Source: Erythroxylum novogranatense (taxonomy: Eukaryota > Streptophyta > Magnoliopsida > Malpighiales > Erythroxylaceae). From it: a stretch of DNA of 64,000 nucleotides. Below, one piece after another: positions 11,880 through 24,474 of the stretch (position 1 is the first letter of the stretch; every line of letters begins with the position of its first letter). The notes under the pieces are model-generated. The model was not told where the DNA came from. It did not search any database and saw only the letters and a program-made list of their open reading frames with translations. The stretch is from NCBI GenBank assembly GCA_029891385.1, contig CM057225.1:12685060-12749059 (forward strand), given 5' to 3'. Both the position numbers and the translations under genes were made by a program.

Positions 11880-12420
11880 AGTTACGGAGTTAGTTCTGCA
11901 TCGCTTACCCCTAACTGGTTAACCACTATTTACGAAGCTAGTTCTACATCGATTGACAGTAACAGGCAGTGTTTTGAAACTCGGATCGGATATTGAACTA
12001 GAGGCTTTATTGGTCACCGGTTTAACCGATTCGATCGGTTCAACTACCGATCGAAACGGTATGACATCATAATTATGCAATAATTATATTTAATTATATA
12101 TAATATTAATAATATTAAAAAAAAATACAAAAATATACCAAATAAAAAAATAAAAAAAAATAAAAAAATTTATTGAACCAGTGGTCGGACCGGTTCAACC
12201 GGTCAATTGACCGGTTTTGACCGGTTCCCACTGGTTCAATTAAGAGCCAATTTTTAAGAGTGAACCGGACCGGATAGCCGATCGGTCAACTGTCAAACCG
12301 GCCGGTCCAGTCCAGTTTTTAAAATAATAGTAACAGGTTAATTGCTATATACCGATAGTTACAGAGCTGGTTCTACATCATTTACTCGTAATAGGTTAAC
12401 CAATATAAATATACTGATAT
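11880..12420. repeat. Three ~50-bp tandem repeat units inside the solo LTR
   Basis: Units share TTAC(G)GAG-TAGTTCTRCATCG-TTAAC-CTATA-type sequence: about 11881-11930, 11931-11966 continued at 12338-12355, and 12356-12410. The middle unit is split by the miniature element at 11967-12328. Such arrays are common in long plant LTRs. Confidence 0.65.
11967..12328. mobile_element. Mutator-like MITE, 362 bp, 9-bp TSD
   Basis: The element starts GTGTTTTGAAACTCGGATCGG (offset 2) and its reverse complement starts ATTTTAAAAACTGGACTGGAC, giving imperfect terminal inverted repeats. AGTAACAGG occurs on both sides (11958-11966 and 12329-12337). Joining the flanks restores a proper unit of the surrounding 50-bp tandem repeat, which independently confirms the insertion. 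Nine-base duplications are typical of Mutator-superfamily insertions. The inside has many ACCGGTT/AACCGGT motifs and an AT-rich centre; there is no coding capacity. Confidence 0.82.
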
Positions 12421-15400
12421 AATAATGTGTATAAATCTTAGCAGTGTACCTTAGGCAAAAGTAACTTTTACATTTACGATTCATCTTATTTTCTAAATTA
12501 AGTATGGGAGGATTTATAATTGAATTATTTCAATGTAACTCTCAATCATATAAAATTTAACTTTCAAATTAAAACCCATATATTGTCAAAACATACACTT
12601 ATTCTAATAATATTCACTAGTAAAATATCATTTGCATAAAACTCAAGATAAATATTCATTTCATGATCAAATGAAAATCACTTGTATAAACTCAATTTAA
12701 AGAATACTTACATGTTATCAATTCTTTTGCAAACAATTAAGTAATATAAAATAGTTAAAATACACTCACTATTTTGTGAACTTATCTATAAGCACACTCA
12801 CGTGTTCGGTGCCTCTCCTTTTTACTTAGGCATTTATTTCTAAATTAGGAAATAAGGCATTAAAATGATATATTTGGTTTAACCGAATCCGAGATTTGTA
12901 TTCAATCATGCAACATATACACTAATCATATTTTTTCTTACTTCTATAAGGTAACTTATTAGTCTCCGTTTCCAAATCTAACTTCAAAAGCCACTTAAAT
13001 ACCAAAATTTACCCATTCTAACTTACCAATTTCTTCAAAACACAATCTCATCCAATTTAATTCACCATATCACAATCATGCATGATGAGTTACGATTATG
13101 ACCTATGTCTAAAATCCATACCTCTACTTATTCCTTAATTTTCACATAGTAAATGTTCAAATTAGGTTTCGAAGTCTTATAAACATTTGTTCCCCTGTGT
13201 CTCTAGTTTCCATGTCATCAAAAATCATATCATTTCAACTTCTAAATCATGAAACATGTACCATATATCATAAGCTTCTTCAACATAGGCCATATCAGGT
13301 TACCATTTTTAATCCCAATTTCCAATTTCATTCATCTAGAATTAGGTATAGGTTTCTTCTAGAGATTTTTAGTTCTATGACGTAAGCTTTATCTCCAATT
13401 TGAATTAAACAATTTGGAAGTCTGTAGGCCGAGTTATGGACAAAATAATGCGACTGGTTTAAATAACCTAATACACAGTTCCACTACACTTCCCTCTCTT
13501 GTCATATTCAACCAATTCCATGCAAAAACGGAAACATCAAAGTAATTCCAAGACATTATTGGTATTAAATACATCTATCTCACTCAAGAAAACCTATAAA
13601 AATTAGAAACGTAAGCTAGGAAACTTACCACTTTTTCCTCCAATCGTTTGGGTATTTGATGAATAATTCATGATTCATCCAAATCACCATCAAATTTCAT
13701 AAAAAATGACCACACTTTTCTTCCTCTCTCCTTGGCCGATGTTCACCCTTGGCTACTCTTCTTTTACCTTTCTTCTTTTTGTCTCTCACGTTACTCTCTC
13801 ATCACTCACACGTTTATGTTAAAAGAATGAAGGAAAATGTTGCTTTTATACTTATTTAATGAATTATAAGTGTCACCTTCTTATTTGTCATCACTAATGA
13901 CTCATCACACAAATGTCATTTTCTCATTAGTATTTCTAATGACTCATCAATCCAATAATATAATGTAAAAAGACCAAATTGTCCTTAATAAGTACAAAAA
14001 GATCAAATTGTCCTTTAATGCATTTAATTCACAAACTAACCGGATTAAATCTCAAATTATTCCACAACTGTCTTATCATTAAATTAACTGTGAAATACTC
14101 TAATTAGGGTCAATAATTTTGATTGGATGCTTTTAATTTTTTTTGAATCGGTTTAAACTTATCAATACCCATTATTTTCCAAAAAGGCCATTTTAGTCCA
14201 ATAATTTTGGATTACCTTAAATCTATTCAAACAACCTTCTTTTTGACCTATTTCAGGCCCTAGGGACTCCAATCCTAATTTCAGAGCTTTTATCGTATTT
14301 TGAAATTCTTCGGTAATTTTTTTGGTGGCTCAGAAGAATTTTTGGACTGAATTCGAAAATCACTGAATATCACTGAAATCATCCGAATTTCATTTAAAAG
14401 TGTCACCTATATCTCCAAAACACATTTTGGGACTTTTAAAGCTCGTTCGGACTCATTTTGTAGCCTTTCGAAGTTTTCAAAAATTTTCTAGAAAATTTTC
14501 AGTTGAGTATAGAACCATCTTTAATCTATCCATGATCTCCATTATACATCAAGAATACATTTAAATGCTTAAATTACTCTAGTATACCATAAATAGAGTA
14601 TACTTTATAAAATGCATGTGTAGTGTAGTACACAGTACAATAATCAAATTATGATATTACATTTAAATAAATATGTGGGTGCTTGTTAGAGAGTAAGTTC
14701 ATGAACCGACCTCATATGAAAAATTCATTTAAAACATTACTTATATATTCATGAAAATTCTTTTTGTGAAGATTGTACGAGTAATCATTTGGCTTAAGAT
14801 CACCAAAATTATCTCATATAAAATTGCTATATTTTGATATGATTGTAATTATAACTAACTCGGTTGGTAGTTATTATATATAACATAAATTATATGAAGA
14901 TAGTTAAGTGATTAATACAGATTCGTTACAATAAAATAATTAGGAGCACGTTCCATTTTATTAATTAGTATTAATTCAAGAAATTCTTGATCAAGATAGA
15001 TTTATACTTTGAAAATATGTTTCAAATATCATTGATTGAATCAATTACTAATGATGAAAAAATAACATGAATGGACTAAAATAGAGTGGACATTAATTTC
15101 ATACTTTATATCTAATTGGAACATTGCTTGATGAAAAGATTGAGAATGATATAGAAAATTCATGTACATAATCGTTAGTTAAGACCACTTTGACATTCCT
15201 AAATATTTGAGTTGTTATGATGCATTGCTAAATATCAATCTTGATTTATAAATATAAATTGTTTAATTAGATAATTAAAGATAAATTAAAGGAGTTTAAT
15301 TTATCAACTCTTAGATATAATATAGGGTTATAATTTATATATATATTTCTAATATATTTAGAAATTTAATAAGTCACATACAAGGGATATGTTAAAAGAG

Positions 15401-15899
15401 AGAAAAGTATTTTAATCAAATTAGACTTGATCGTAAAGTTTGAAAAACTTTATAATTAAGTATGTAATATTTAATAAATAAAATTAATATAAGATGATGA
15501 ATCTAGGCATAGTTAGTATTTAATTAAAATTAATTGTAATTTTAATCAACATTAAATTGAAATTAGAATTTTATTTCAATTTAATTACTATAATATTCAT
15601 AACGTATTACATATATACTTAGATTCTAAAGGAGTTAGAGCTTCTTATTTAACAATCTTTGTAATAGTTGCAAAGTTTTCTTAACTTATTTTGTTTTGTT
15701 GATATTGATAAAAGTCAAATATTTGTGTAGCTATGGTAATTAATACGAGTGAATTTTAAAAATAGTTTAAAGGAAACAATAAAAAGAGATCAAGTTTTAA
15801 AATAAAATATGAATTAAGATTTATGTTTTATTATCTTTTATGCGATGATCATATTATAAAATTAAATTAATCTTGACTTTTAGAAATAAAATGAAAAAA

Positions 15900-16531
15900 T
15901 TTTATATTTATTTCATTGCTTGTAGAATCAGATCTCGGCCTATCTTCGACAAGATAGGCTTTGGCTGTCCCGTAAGGATTGATTTTTTTGACTGTGTGTC
16001 AATCTTGCTATCCATCCATCCTATTTTTGCTGGCACAACAAAGCTGTACAAATGCAAAGACAATGTCCTGAAATGGCGAAAATTACGAACAAACTTAGCA
16101 ACAATCATAAGCATACACATGATTTTTAACCATTTCCAAAAACTTCTACGAAATGTGTACCCTTTGTTATCCCTGCGTCCTTCAAAAACCACAGTCCCCA
16201 GATACCATTAATGCAAAATAATATCAATTTATTAGAGGCAGGTTTGCTCATTTAGCAATTAGCATGCACTTGGTATGCTGAATGTAACATACACCTAATG
16301 TCAACTAACGCCAGAAGTAGAACTGCAGCCACTATGCTTGTCTCTCTCTTCCTCCTCGTGTCCTCTCTGGTCATTGACATCCCCAATTTCCATAATAGAT
16401 GACTGATCCACCAGTATAGCAAATCGTTCGTGTTCCATTTCCTTGATGCCTAGTTTTGAGCGAGAATGGTTGGTTGGATCCTTGAAGATATTACAGTCCA
16501 GGTTACGGTCAAGTTCGGAGGCTAAGCCGTT
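15900..16531 (-). pseudogene. Host gene 3' fragment: partial last exon plus putative 3' UTR
   Basis: The minus-strand frame 16531-16301 is open and ends TGA. It reads GLASELDRNLDCNIFKDP, then SRSKLGIKEMEHERFAILV, DQSSIMEIGDVNDQRGHEEE and a Ser-rich end. Composition (acidic, hydrophilic, no low complexity) looks like a real protein C terminus, but I do not recognise the family. A stop lies directly upstream and no splice acceptor is visible, so the exon is cut off. About 400 bp of GC-normal sequence follows the stop and may be its 3' UTR; a 94-codon ORF there (16192-15908) is probably incidental. The fragment lies between the two inverted LTR arms. Confidence 0.5.
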
Positions 16532-16926
16532 TTAATTGGGAGGGTAACAACTAGCAAGACTCAATCACGCGAGGGTTACCATCTTGAATAAACATATTAA
16601 TTCATAAATTTAAAGAAAATAAATTTAAGAATCTATAAATAATAAAAATCAAGTACCCAAAATTTTAATTAACATGATTCTCATATAATAAGTATACTTC
16701 ACAAATTTATTTTATTTTAATAATTAAATAAAACACGATCACTTTTACCTGAAAACTTTATTAAATTAAAGTATATATAGTTACACTTGTAACTTATTTA
16801 AGTTTTACAATCTTTTTAATTATTCACCTGAAATCACATCTGCAACAAAAGAGTATATATTAATTAAAAACATCAATTAAAATAAAACTTTATTCATACT
16901 AATATATGAAAAAATTGTATCACTTT

Positions 16927-16939
16927 TGCTCAAATACCA
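16927..16939 (-). promoter_or_regulatory. Degenerate primer-binding site of a copia-like element
   Basis: The minus strand reads TGGTATTTGAGC, two or three changes from TGGTATCAGAGC (initiator tRNA-Met). It would lie just inside the LTR that occupies 16941-18696, making that element minus-oriented. Confidence 0.45.
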
Positions 16940-16940
16940 C

Positions 16941-18696
16941 TATAAATTTTTTGAATATTTGTTTAAAATAATTATGTAATTTACACGTATCAATATCAAT
17001 ATCACAAAATACATTATTTTGTGATTAAATACCACAATACGTATTACATGCAACAGTTATTAGTGTGAATGTAAATACACCTTGTCCTATACCTCCTATC
17101 TATGATAAGTATCTGACATGAGTATGTGTTGGGAAATTGAAGAATATCCGATTATGTACGTAGTGGAATAATTAAGAAAATTTTTTGTATTTTATTTTCA
17201 AGGTAAGATCACTTAAAATTCTATAACATGATTAACATATAAATCATTTTTTAAGAAAGTAACAAACATAATAAGTCATAATAAAGCATAAATCGTAACT
17301 CATACTTTATTATGAAATTTGATCATTTTCTTATTATTTCCCTCGAACCATTTTTAAAACTGGATCATCTCAATCAACACAGTCGCACAAGTATATAGCA
17401 TCTGATGATATTGACAAAACGTGTTGAGAGAACTCTACAACTATTGCATAATGAGTTAAGTAAGCGTGCTAGCTCCATTAAAGCTTATGTTTATTTATAA
17501 TAAATTTTGAACATTTTAATAATTTAATTGAATTAAATTCTAATTTCAATTAAAATTAATTATAATTACGAATAATTCTAACTAAATACGATATCATATT
17601 TAATCATAAAGTTTCTCAAACTTTACAAATCTAACTTAATTAAAATACCTTTTCTCTTCAACTTTTCTTTATGTATAATTATTAGGTTCCAAAATATGTT
17701 AGCAATTGATATAAATTAACCCTAAATTATATTTAAGATTAGATAAATTAAATTTCTTTTAATTTATTTTAATCCTCTAATTAAATAATTTATATCTATA
17801 AATCAAGATTGACGTCTAACAATGCTTCATGACCACTCAAATATTTATGAATGTCAAAATGATTTTAACTAACTCTTGCATGCATGATTTTTCATCTAAT
17901 TAAACCATTTCATTATATAATATTCTTATTAGACATAAATCATATACTTAATGTCTAATATATTTGAGCCAATCATGTTAATTCTCCATCATTATCAATT
18001 AATTCAATTAATGACATTTGTAAAATATTTGTAAAGTATCATTGCACCTTGGCCAAGGATTTTTTTAATCAATACTATTGAGAAAAGTGGAACAATCTCC
18101 CTAATTATATTTAGGTGATGAATCATATCTTGATCGCTCAACTATTTTTATATAGTTCATGCTATATTCAATGACTACTGACTGAGTTATACTTGACTAT
18201 AATAAGTCATAAGTATTATCAAAACATAACAATCCATATATGAGATAACTTTCGATATCTCAAGTCAAATGATTACTTATACAATCATCACAATGAAAAT
18301 TTTTATAGACATACAAGTAATGTTCCAAATGGATTTCTCATATGAGGTCAATTTAGTGAACTTGTTTTCTAACAAGCGCTCACACGTTTGTTTAAGTATC
18401 TTCATACTTTAGGATATAGGATTGACTACTTCCTTCATAATATAACATATGCTAGTCTTTCTACATTCTATTAATGTCAAATCTTAATAGATCAATAACT
18501 AAAAATAATTTAAGGATAATACATAAATGCAATATGAATCTCATTATTATGATCTCTTCATAATTTTATTTGCAATGTATATTTATCCTATGGAGCTTAT
18601 CATATACATTTGAATATGTATAAGATAAAAATGTCTTTAAATTATTTTGTTACTAAACTATATTTAACCGATTAATTAGAACAATATAAACTAACA
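16941..18696 (-). mobile_element. Copia-like LTR copy, right inverted arm
   Basis: Plus-strand sequence ends CTAACA at 18696, comparable to the ends at 27387 and 37412 of related copies. 17180-18560 is the reverse complement match of the left arm. Orientation is inferred from the degenerate primer site at 16927. The start is uncertain: 16941 by the primer site, or 17127, where TGTTGGGAAATT resembles a terminus. Confidence 0.65.
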
Positions 18697-19336
18697 ACTC
18701 TTACTTGTACTAAGTCAATCATTTAAGTATCTTATACTATATCACTATATGATGATTATGCTACCATTGGGACGATGGTTTAGTCGAGAATTCTATAAGA
18801 TTCTCTAAAGTGAAAATCTTATAACTTTCATCTTAATCATTATAATTAATAGAAATTACATAAGTACATACTTGAATCTTTGATGAGACCTTAGCTCCTT
18901 TTGCATGTCTAAAGTCTTTAATGTTCTACAATATACTACTTCATGAATAATACAAGGAACTATTCTAAGTTCATTAAACAGGTTGATAAAATTAATCATC
19001 TCCACTAAATGAAATATGTATTATGGCTTAACTATCAACTATTGTTATATTGAAAACTTTCCAATCTCAAAATATTATTGTTTTAAGTAAAATATACCTT
19101 AATTAGGAATTACTTATAAAGTTAATATCCATAAAACCTTGAACTCAAATATTAACTCATACATAAAATAATGGATATCTTTAATACTTCATAAGTATCA
19201 AATATCTTCAATACTAAATATCTTTAGTACATTATCTATATACTTAGACTAGAATAGGTAAATAACTTTTATATCTATCTCTATAGATCTAATTCTCATA
19301 ATTAAGATATTATATTATCATATCCAATAAGAGTTG
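18697..19336. other. Decayed retroelement-like sequence, left part
   Basis: AT-rich and without an open frame. It continues after the nested insertion at 27388. It is probably old copia internal DNA, but no protein motif could be read. Confidence 0.35.
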
Positions 19337-19819
19337 TGTAGGAAAATCCCGATGTGTGCATCACATGCACACGGTGCAGAAAACGAAAATTTTTGTTCCG
19401 GAACCTTCCCGAAAGCCAGGATCCATGTGTCTATATAACAAACTCAAATCATAACGGCCAAAGGAGACCGTCTCTAACGGTATCCACGCAAAGATCGGAG
19501 AACCTAACCGGGGCAAACCCTTTGACCCGAAAATAGCTAGAACAAGGGAGAGAGTGCTAGCTCTTACCTTGTTCTCGGAGAGCTTGGAGAAACGATGAAG
19601 AGAAGAAGCTTGGAGAAGAGAGAATGAAGCTTGATCATCGATGATGAAGAGATGAAGAACTTTGGATTTTTAAACTCTTTTCAAAACCCTTTCTTCATAC
19701 TCCCAAAACCAACGATCATCACCATTTCTATCTTTTATTTCTTTGTCTTCTAGTCATTTAATGTCATTAAATGTAACTTTTGACAAAGCATAAAAGAAGG
19801 TTCTAACGACCATCCACGT

Positions 19820-19821
<2 letters not shown>

Positions 19822-19896
<75 letters not shown>
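19822..19896. repeat. Compound microsatellite (CA)n(TA)n
   Basis: About 28 CA units are followed directly by about 9 TA units within the LTR. It is likely to be length-variable between individuals. Confidence 0.95.
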
Positions 19897-20753
19897 ATTC
19901 TTTAATTAATTAATAAGATATATATATGTATATAAATGCTGAAGTGGTCCAGTCACACTGGGGTCGGTCCTACCGGCCTACCGGGTCCCGGTATGGAAAA
20001 ACCAATGGAAACCTTTTTCAGCAATATCGATGTCGCGATCTCATCGGGACATATCTCGATCTCATCGGGATCCATTTAATCCTATTGCTCTCCATATAAT
20101 GGATCTCTATCCAAAACTATTTTACGAATTCTCCGAATCACTCTTATGCGTGTGACCCATTAGGTTCCCGGTTATGTTGGCCACTTAGATTAACACTTAA
20201 TCTGAGCAAGTCATGAGCGGTATCTAGCAACACATCATGACCCCCAATTGATCGGAAAGTAATTAGTTTGACGAATGAACCTATATTCATCACGGACCAT
20301 ATCACGAACCTTTTCATAGATAATTACTGTGCAATTCGTCCTTTCACCATGCTATACCCCACTTGGTTATGAGTATAGGCAAAGTGTCAACTCTTACTAG
20401 ACTGACTACGTCAAATCTAGTCCAGTGATATCGCTTCTTGTCCGGGACTCATTACTTTATATGTCATGAAGACACTCTTCATGACATATGAACTCCGGCC
20501 AGAGATTTCCAAGTAATGACCCTGACAAGAGGCCATGGGTATCATCTTCTGCTATCACAGAAGTGGTGAATCCTTTATTGGCTACTCAATTACCTTGAAT
20601 ACCTCAAGTTGCACCCAATCACCATCCTATGAAGCGACACGTAAGGCAACAAGGAATGGAATCAAAGCACAGAATCAGTATCCAAGATATCCTTGAGTAC
20701 CTCAAGTCTAAGGATATTTGCACCATTGCTATGATGATATTACACTACAAGAG

Positions 20754-22070
20754 TTAAGATATTTAGTGACAATTATTTTGTGTCTAACTATTATTTTGTC
20801 ACAAATACGAGGTTTTTTTGTGACAAGACAATGGGTTGACACAATTGTTTGAATTAACTGTGTTGATTTATTTTTTTGTCACTAATACAATAGAAGTTGT
20901 GACACTTTATTGTCTTTCACAAATAAGTTGTCACTATTAATATATTAATAGTGATAACTTTTCTTTTATCACTAAGTTTTGTCATTAAAAGCCTATACAA
21001 TTTGGCGGTAAAATGATTTTGGCGGGAATAAACTGTAATGGTGACAAAACATATATTTGTAGCTAATATTTTTATATTTGTTATGACAAAACATAGTTTG
21101 GCCACTAATATTTATTTTTTTGTTACGAAACTGTTAATCGTCACACTATATTTTACTTGTTGTGACAAAAAAATTTGTCAGTAAATATTCAATTAATTAG
21201 TGTCTATTTTGTATTGTCATAATAACCAAACTACAACTATGATAACAACTATTCGTAATTTAGTGACAATATTTTGTAACTAAATATTTTTTTCATCACA
21301 AAATACGATATTTTTTAGTGCCAAGACAATTGATTGATACTATTGTTTTGATTATCTGTGATGATTTATATGTGTTGTCACTAATACAATCGTAATTGTT
21401 GCAATTTAGTTTCTTTCACACTAAATTGTCACTATTAATATATTAATAGTATTAAAATTTATTTTATCACTAAGTTTTGTCACTATAAGCCTATGAAATT
21501 TGATACGAAAATAATTTTGGCGGGAATAAATTGTAATTGTGACAAAATATATATTAGTAGCTAATATTTTCTATTTGTTGTGACAAAACATTATTTGGTT
21601 ACTAATATTTTGTTTTTTGTTACTGAAACTATTAATCGTCAAACTATATTTTACTTGTTGTGACAAAAAATTATCAATAAATATTCTATTAATTAGTGTC
21701 TACTTTATATTGTCATAATAACCAAACTATAGTTACGGTAACAACTATTCGTAATTTAGTGACGTTTTTGTGACTTAATATTTTATCATCACAAATACGA
21801 TATTTTTAGTGTCAAGACAATTGATTGACACTATTGTTTGGATTATATGTGATGATTTATATGTTTTGCCACTAATACAATAGTAATTGTGTCAATTTAG
21901 TATCTTTCACACTAAATTATCACTATTAATATATTAATAGTGTTAAACTTTATTTTATCGATAAGTTTTGTCACTAAAAGCCTATTAAATTTGGCGCAAA
22001 AATAATATTGGTGGAATTAATTGTAATTGTGACAAAACATAGTTTGATCACTAATATTGTTTTCTCGTTA
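20754..22070. repeat. 5' subterminal tandem array, 496-bp unit
   Basis: Units begin at about 20760, 21256 and 21752 with TAATTTAGTGAC-like sequence; the third is truncated near 22070. Each unit carries many direct and inverted copies of GTGACAAAA and TTTGTCACTA, and the perfect inverted repeat TATTAATATATTAATA. Confidence 0.88.
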
Positions 22071-22484
22071 AACAAACCCAAACTAATATTGTTTGAGTTT
22101 GTTTAGATTAAAATTTGTATCTAAAATTTAAATTTTAAAATTAATTTAATTTATTAATTTCAATCAAAACCTGACTAATTAATTACAATTAATATGACTT
22201 TAAAATTTGTTAAGTCCAAATTTAAGTTGATCAAATTATATTTAATTTATTAAATTTGTTGAAAGTATTTATTTTCAAAATATCAAATTATAATTTAAGT
22301 TGATCAAATTATATTTAATTTATTAAATTTGTTTAGAGTATTTATTATTTATTATTATATAATTTATACTAACTATTATTTAAATTATTCTTATTATGAT
22401 TATTATTAATATAAATATTATTATTATTATAAATCCGTAGATAAATAATTACATTAAATAAAGTTAATAATAACGATCGCGAGG

Positions 22485-22620
22485 GCGTGGCTGGACATTT
22501 TCTTCCAGCCTCGAGCTGCTCTCATGAGATCTGGACATTTTTGTCACCTCGCGGCTAACCTCGCCTCGCTATCTTGGACATTTTCTGCCAATCTCGCGAA
22601 TTTATTCGTCTTTTATTATT
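22485..22620. repeat. GC-richer triple ~40-bp repeat inside the CACTA element
   Basis: TGGACATTTT recurs at about 22492, 22532 and 22575, followed by C/T-rich sequence and CCTCG or TCTCGCG. This island contrasts with the AT-rich surroundings. Confidence 0.6.
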
Positions 22621-23016
22621 ATTATTAGAATTAGCAATATTTTAATTCTAATTTTCTTTTATTGTTTAATGGATTTGTTTTTAATAGGTTAGTTTGCTTT
22701 AATTTATTTATATTAATAAAGTAAACTTCCTCTTAATTTTTAAATTTATAAATGTTAATTATTTTATTTATGTTATTATTATGATTAGGTTTGTAGTTCA
22801 AGATATTATTATGATTAATAATCGTATTATTTCAAATGAAATTGCTTATTATTATTCATAACATTATTCAATTCTTTTGCTTTCCTTCAATCCAAACAAA
22901 GGCTAAGTCTATTTAATTTATTAAATTTGTTTACGAATTAACTTCCATGGAGACTTGAAGTTTCAAGAACAATTTATGGAGCTTGAAGTTTTGTATGTAC
23001 ATCAATTTACTTAGTC

Positions 23017-23018
<2 letters not shown>

Positions 23019-23055
<37 letters not shown>

Positions 23056-23056
23056 G
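23019..23056. repeat. (TAA)n microsatellite
   Basis: About twelve TAA/ATA repeats inside the CACTA element. Confidence 0.9.
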
Positions 23057-23086
23057 AAATAATAAATGTATTATCAATTACATAAA

Positions 23087-23205
23087 TAAAAACAATTAAA
23101 TAGTTACATAAATAAAAACAATTAAAAATTACATCAGGCTCTCACCCTCGCATGGGCGAGACTGGCTTGATGTAATTATTAATTGTTTTTAATGTAATTA
23201 TTTAT
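23087..23205. repeat. Hairpin-forming inverted repeat
   Basis: The left arm AAAAACAATTAAAAATTACATC plus CTCTCACCCTCGC is mirrored by GGCGAGACTGGC plus GATGTAATTATTAATTGTTTT (each given in part). The loop is only a few bases, so this stretch could fold into a long hairpin. Confidence 0.7.
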
Positions 23206-24474
23206 CTATGGATTTATAATAATAATAAAATGGGATTTAATTATTAATTTAATTATTCTTATTAATTTAACTGTTAAAAATTGGCTTTAATGATTAATTA
23301 TGTACTTACTATTGTTCTTATTATTAATAAATTATTTATTTATTAATGATATTAAATATTAAAATTAAATCTCCTATTATTATTAATTTTGTTTTTGATA
23401 ATAATAAGAAAGAATAATATGCTTATTTTTAGAACTGGGATAATTCTCGACCACTTGGTTCTTTGAGTAAGTTTAGGTTAACAAACGACGAAGTTTACAT
23501 ATAAAACACAAAGCATTACATTTTGGGTATGACAACTTGCTCCTTTCTCGACTTTTTTACCTCTTACTCGATTAGGTTTGAAGCTTTCACTTTCTATGCC
23601 GACGATTCAAACGAGTGCTCCATGGATCATCAGTCCTTTGGTTCATCACTCAAAAAACAACTCAGATAGCTAAATCATGTTATGGATCTATCGCAGACTA
23701 CTCGATTAGTGCTTGATTTTGTCCTTCAACTTTCCAAATCTTGTGAAGTCACGAAGTCGAAGGAAGGGGGTCTCTCTAGGTAGTCGCCCCTCTCCTTGCC
23801 CGTTTCTCTGTCAATTTCTGAGTAATGCTCTCTTATTCTGCCTCTCTCTTTCCATTTTGTTTTCTTTTTCTACTTCTTGATCTTTTTTCTTTATCCTCTT
23901 GGGGTTATCTCTAGTTTTTGTTAGTTCTATTATATGGTCTCAATCGAGTACGCATTATTTTTTGACCTGTGCGTCTTTAGGGTTTTAAGGGGTTTTATGT
24001 TTGGATTCTGATTCTCGACGTGGGTGCAGAGGTATCTTTCAATAGTGGGGCTTCTTTCATCATTTCGTTTTGTTTTTGTCTGTGGGAATACGAGGTTGGC
24101 TCTCAAAGAAGCCTTTGGGTCATTTTCTGCCAAGTGAAAATTTGTTTCTTGTTCGTTGTATCCATTGCAAAACATATCTTCGTGTTTTGCTCAAGCATAA
24201 CACTTTTAGAGGTTTTAATTTGAAGCTGTTGTTCTTCAGTTATTAATCCATTTTTTTCAATAAAAGAATGAGTTTGTCAGAGTTTCGAGCAAACGATTGT
24301 CAGTGTCCAGGCATCTTTTTAGAACATCAACAAATGAATACATGAGTGATTGTCAGTGTCTAGGCACCTGTGTTCTCTTCCATGTCTCAAGAAAAATAGA
24401 ATTGAATTGAATTGAACTAAAACAGTATTTCCAATATTGACGTTCTTTTCCAACTTCAATATAGGAAAAATATG

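Larger units (their letters stand above)
10882..14661 (-). mobile_element. Large gypsy-type solo LTR, TSD TTTAA
   Basis: On the minus strand this begins TGTAATATCA (14661) and ends TTCTTTCA (10882). TTTAA flanks both sides (10877-10881 and 14662-14666), and removing the element rejoins the two halves of the surrounding copia LTR arm. No internal coding region or second copy is present, so it is a solo LTR of about 3.4 kb after removing the nested miniature element. Length and style suggest a chromovirus (Tekay/Del) or Ogre/Tat-like gypsy element; the clade is uncertain. Transcript-like features include a pyrimidine-rich stretch at 13730-13800 (purine-rich on the sense strand). Confidence 0.82.
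10675..15900 (+). mobile_element. Copia-like LTR copy, left inverted arm (split)
   Basis: 10675-10881 and 14662-about 15900 together match, as reverse complement, the sequence 17180-18560. Anchors are TAAAGTAT(T)GAA...AAATA on either side of the inserted LTR, then GCTTGTTAGA and GACCTCATATGA. The arm is interrupted by a solo LTR at 10882-14661. Being LTR-like is inferred from the right copy and from a third fragment at 37041-37412. Strand is by inverse of the right arm. Its outer (left) end is eroded. Confidence 0.7.

Noticed and set aside
15908..16192. 94-codon minus-strand ORF (and an overlapping 112-codon plus-strand ORF)
   Set aside because: Both overlap on opposite strands, lack motifs, and fall in what looks like a 3' UTR of the gene fragment.
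23930..24223. ORFs upstream of the cyclase exons as possible cyclase N terminus or second captured gene
   Set aside because: No cyclase motif is visible; the T-rich sequence looks like UTR or intron DNA.
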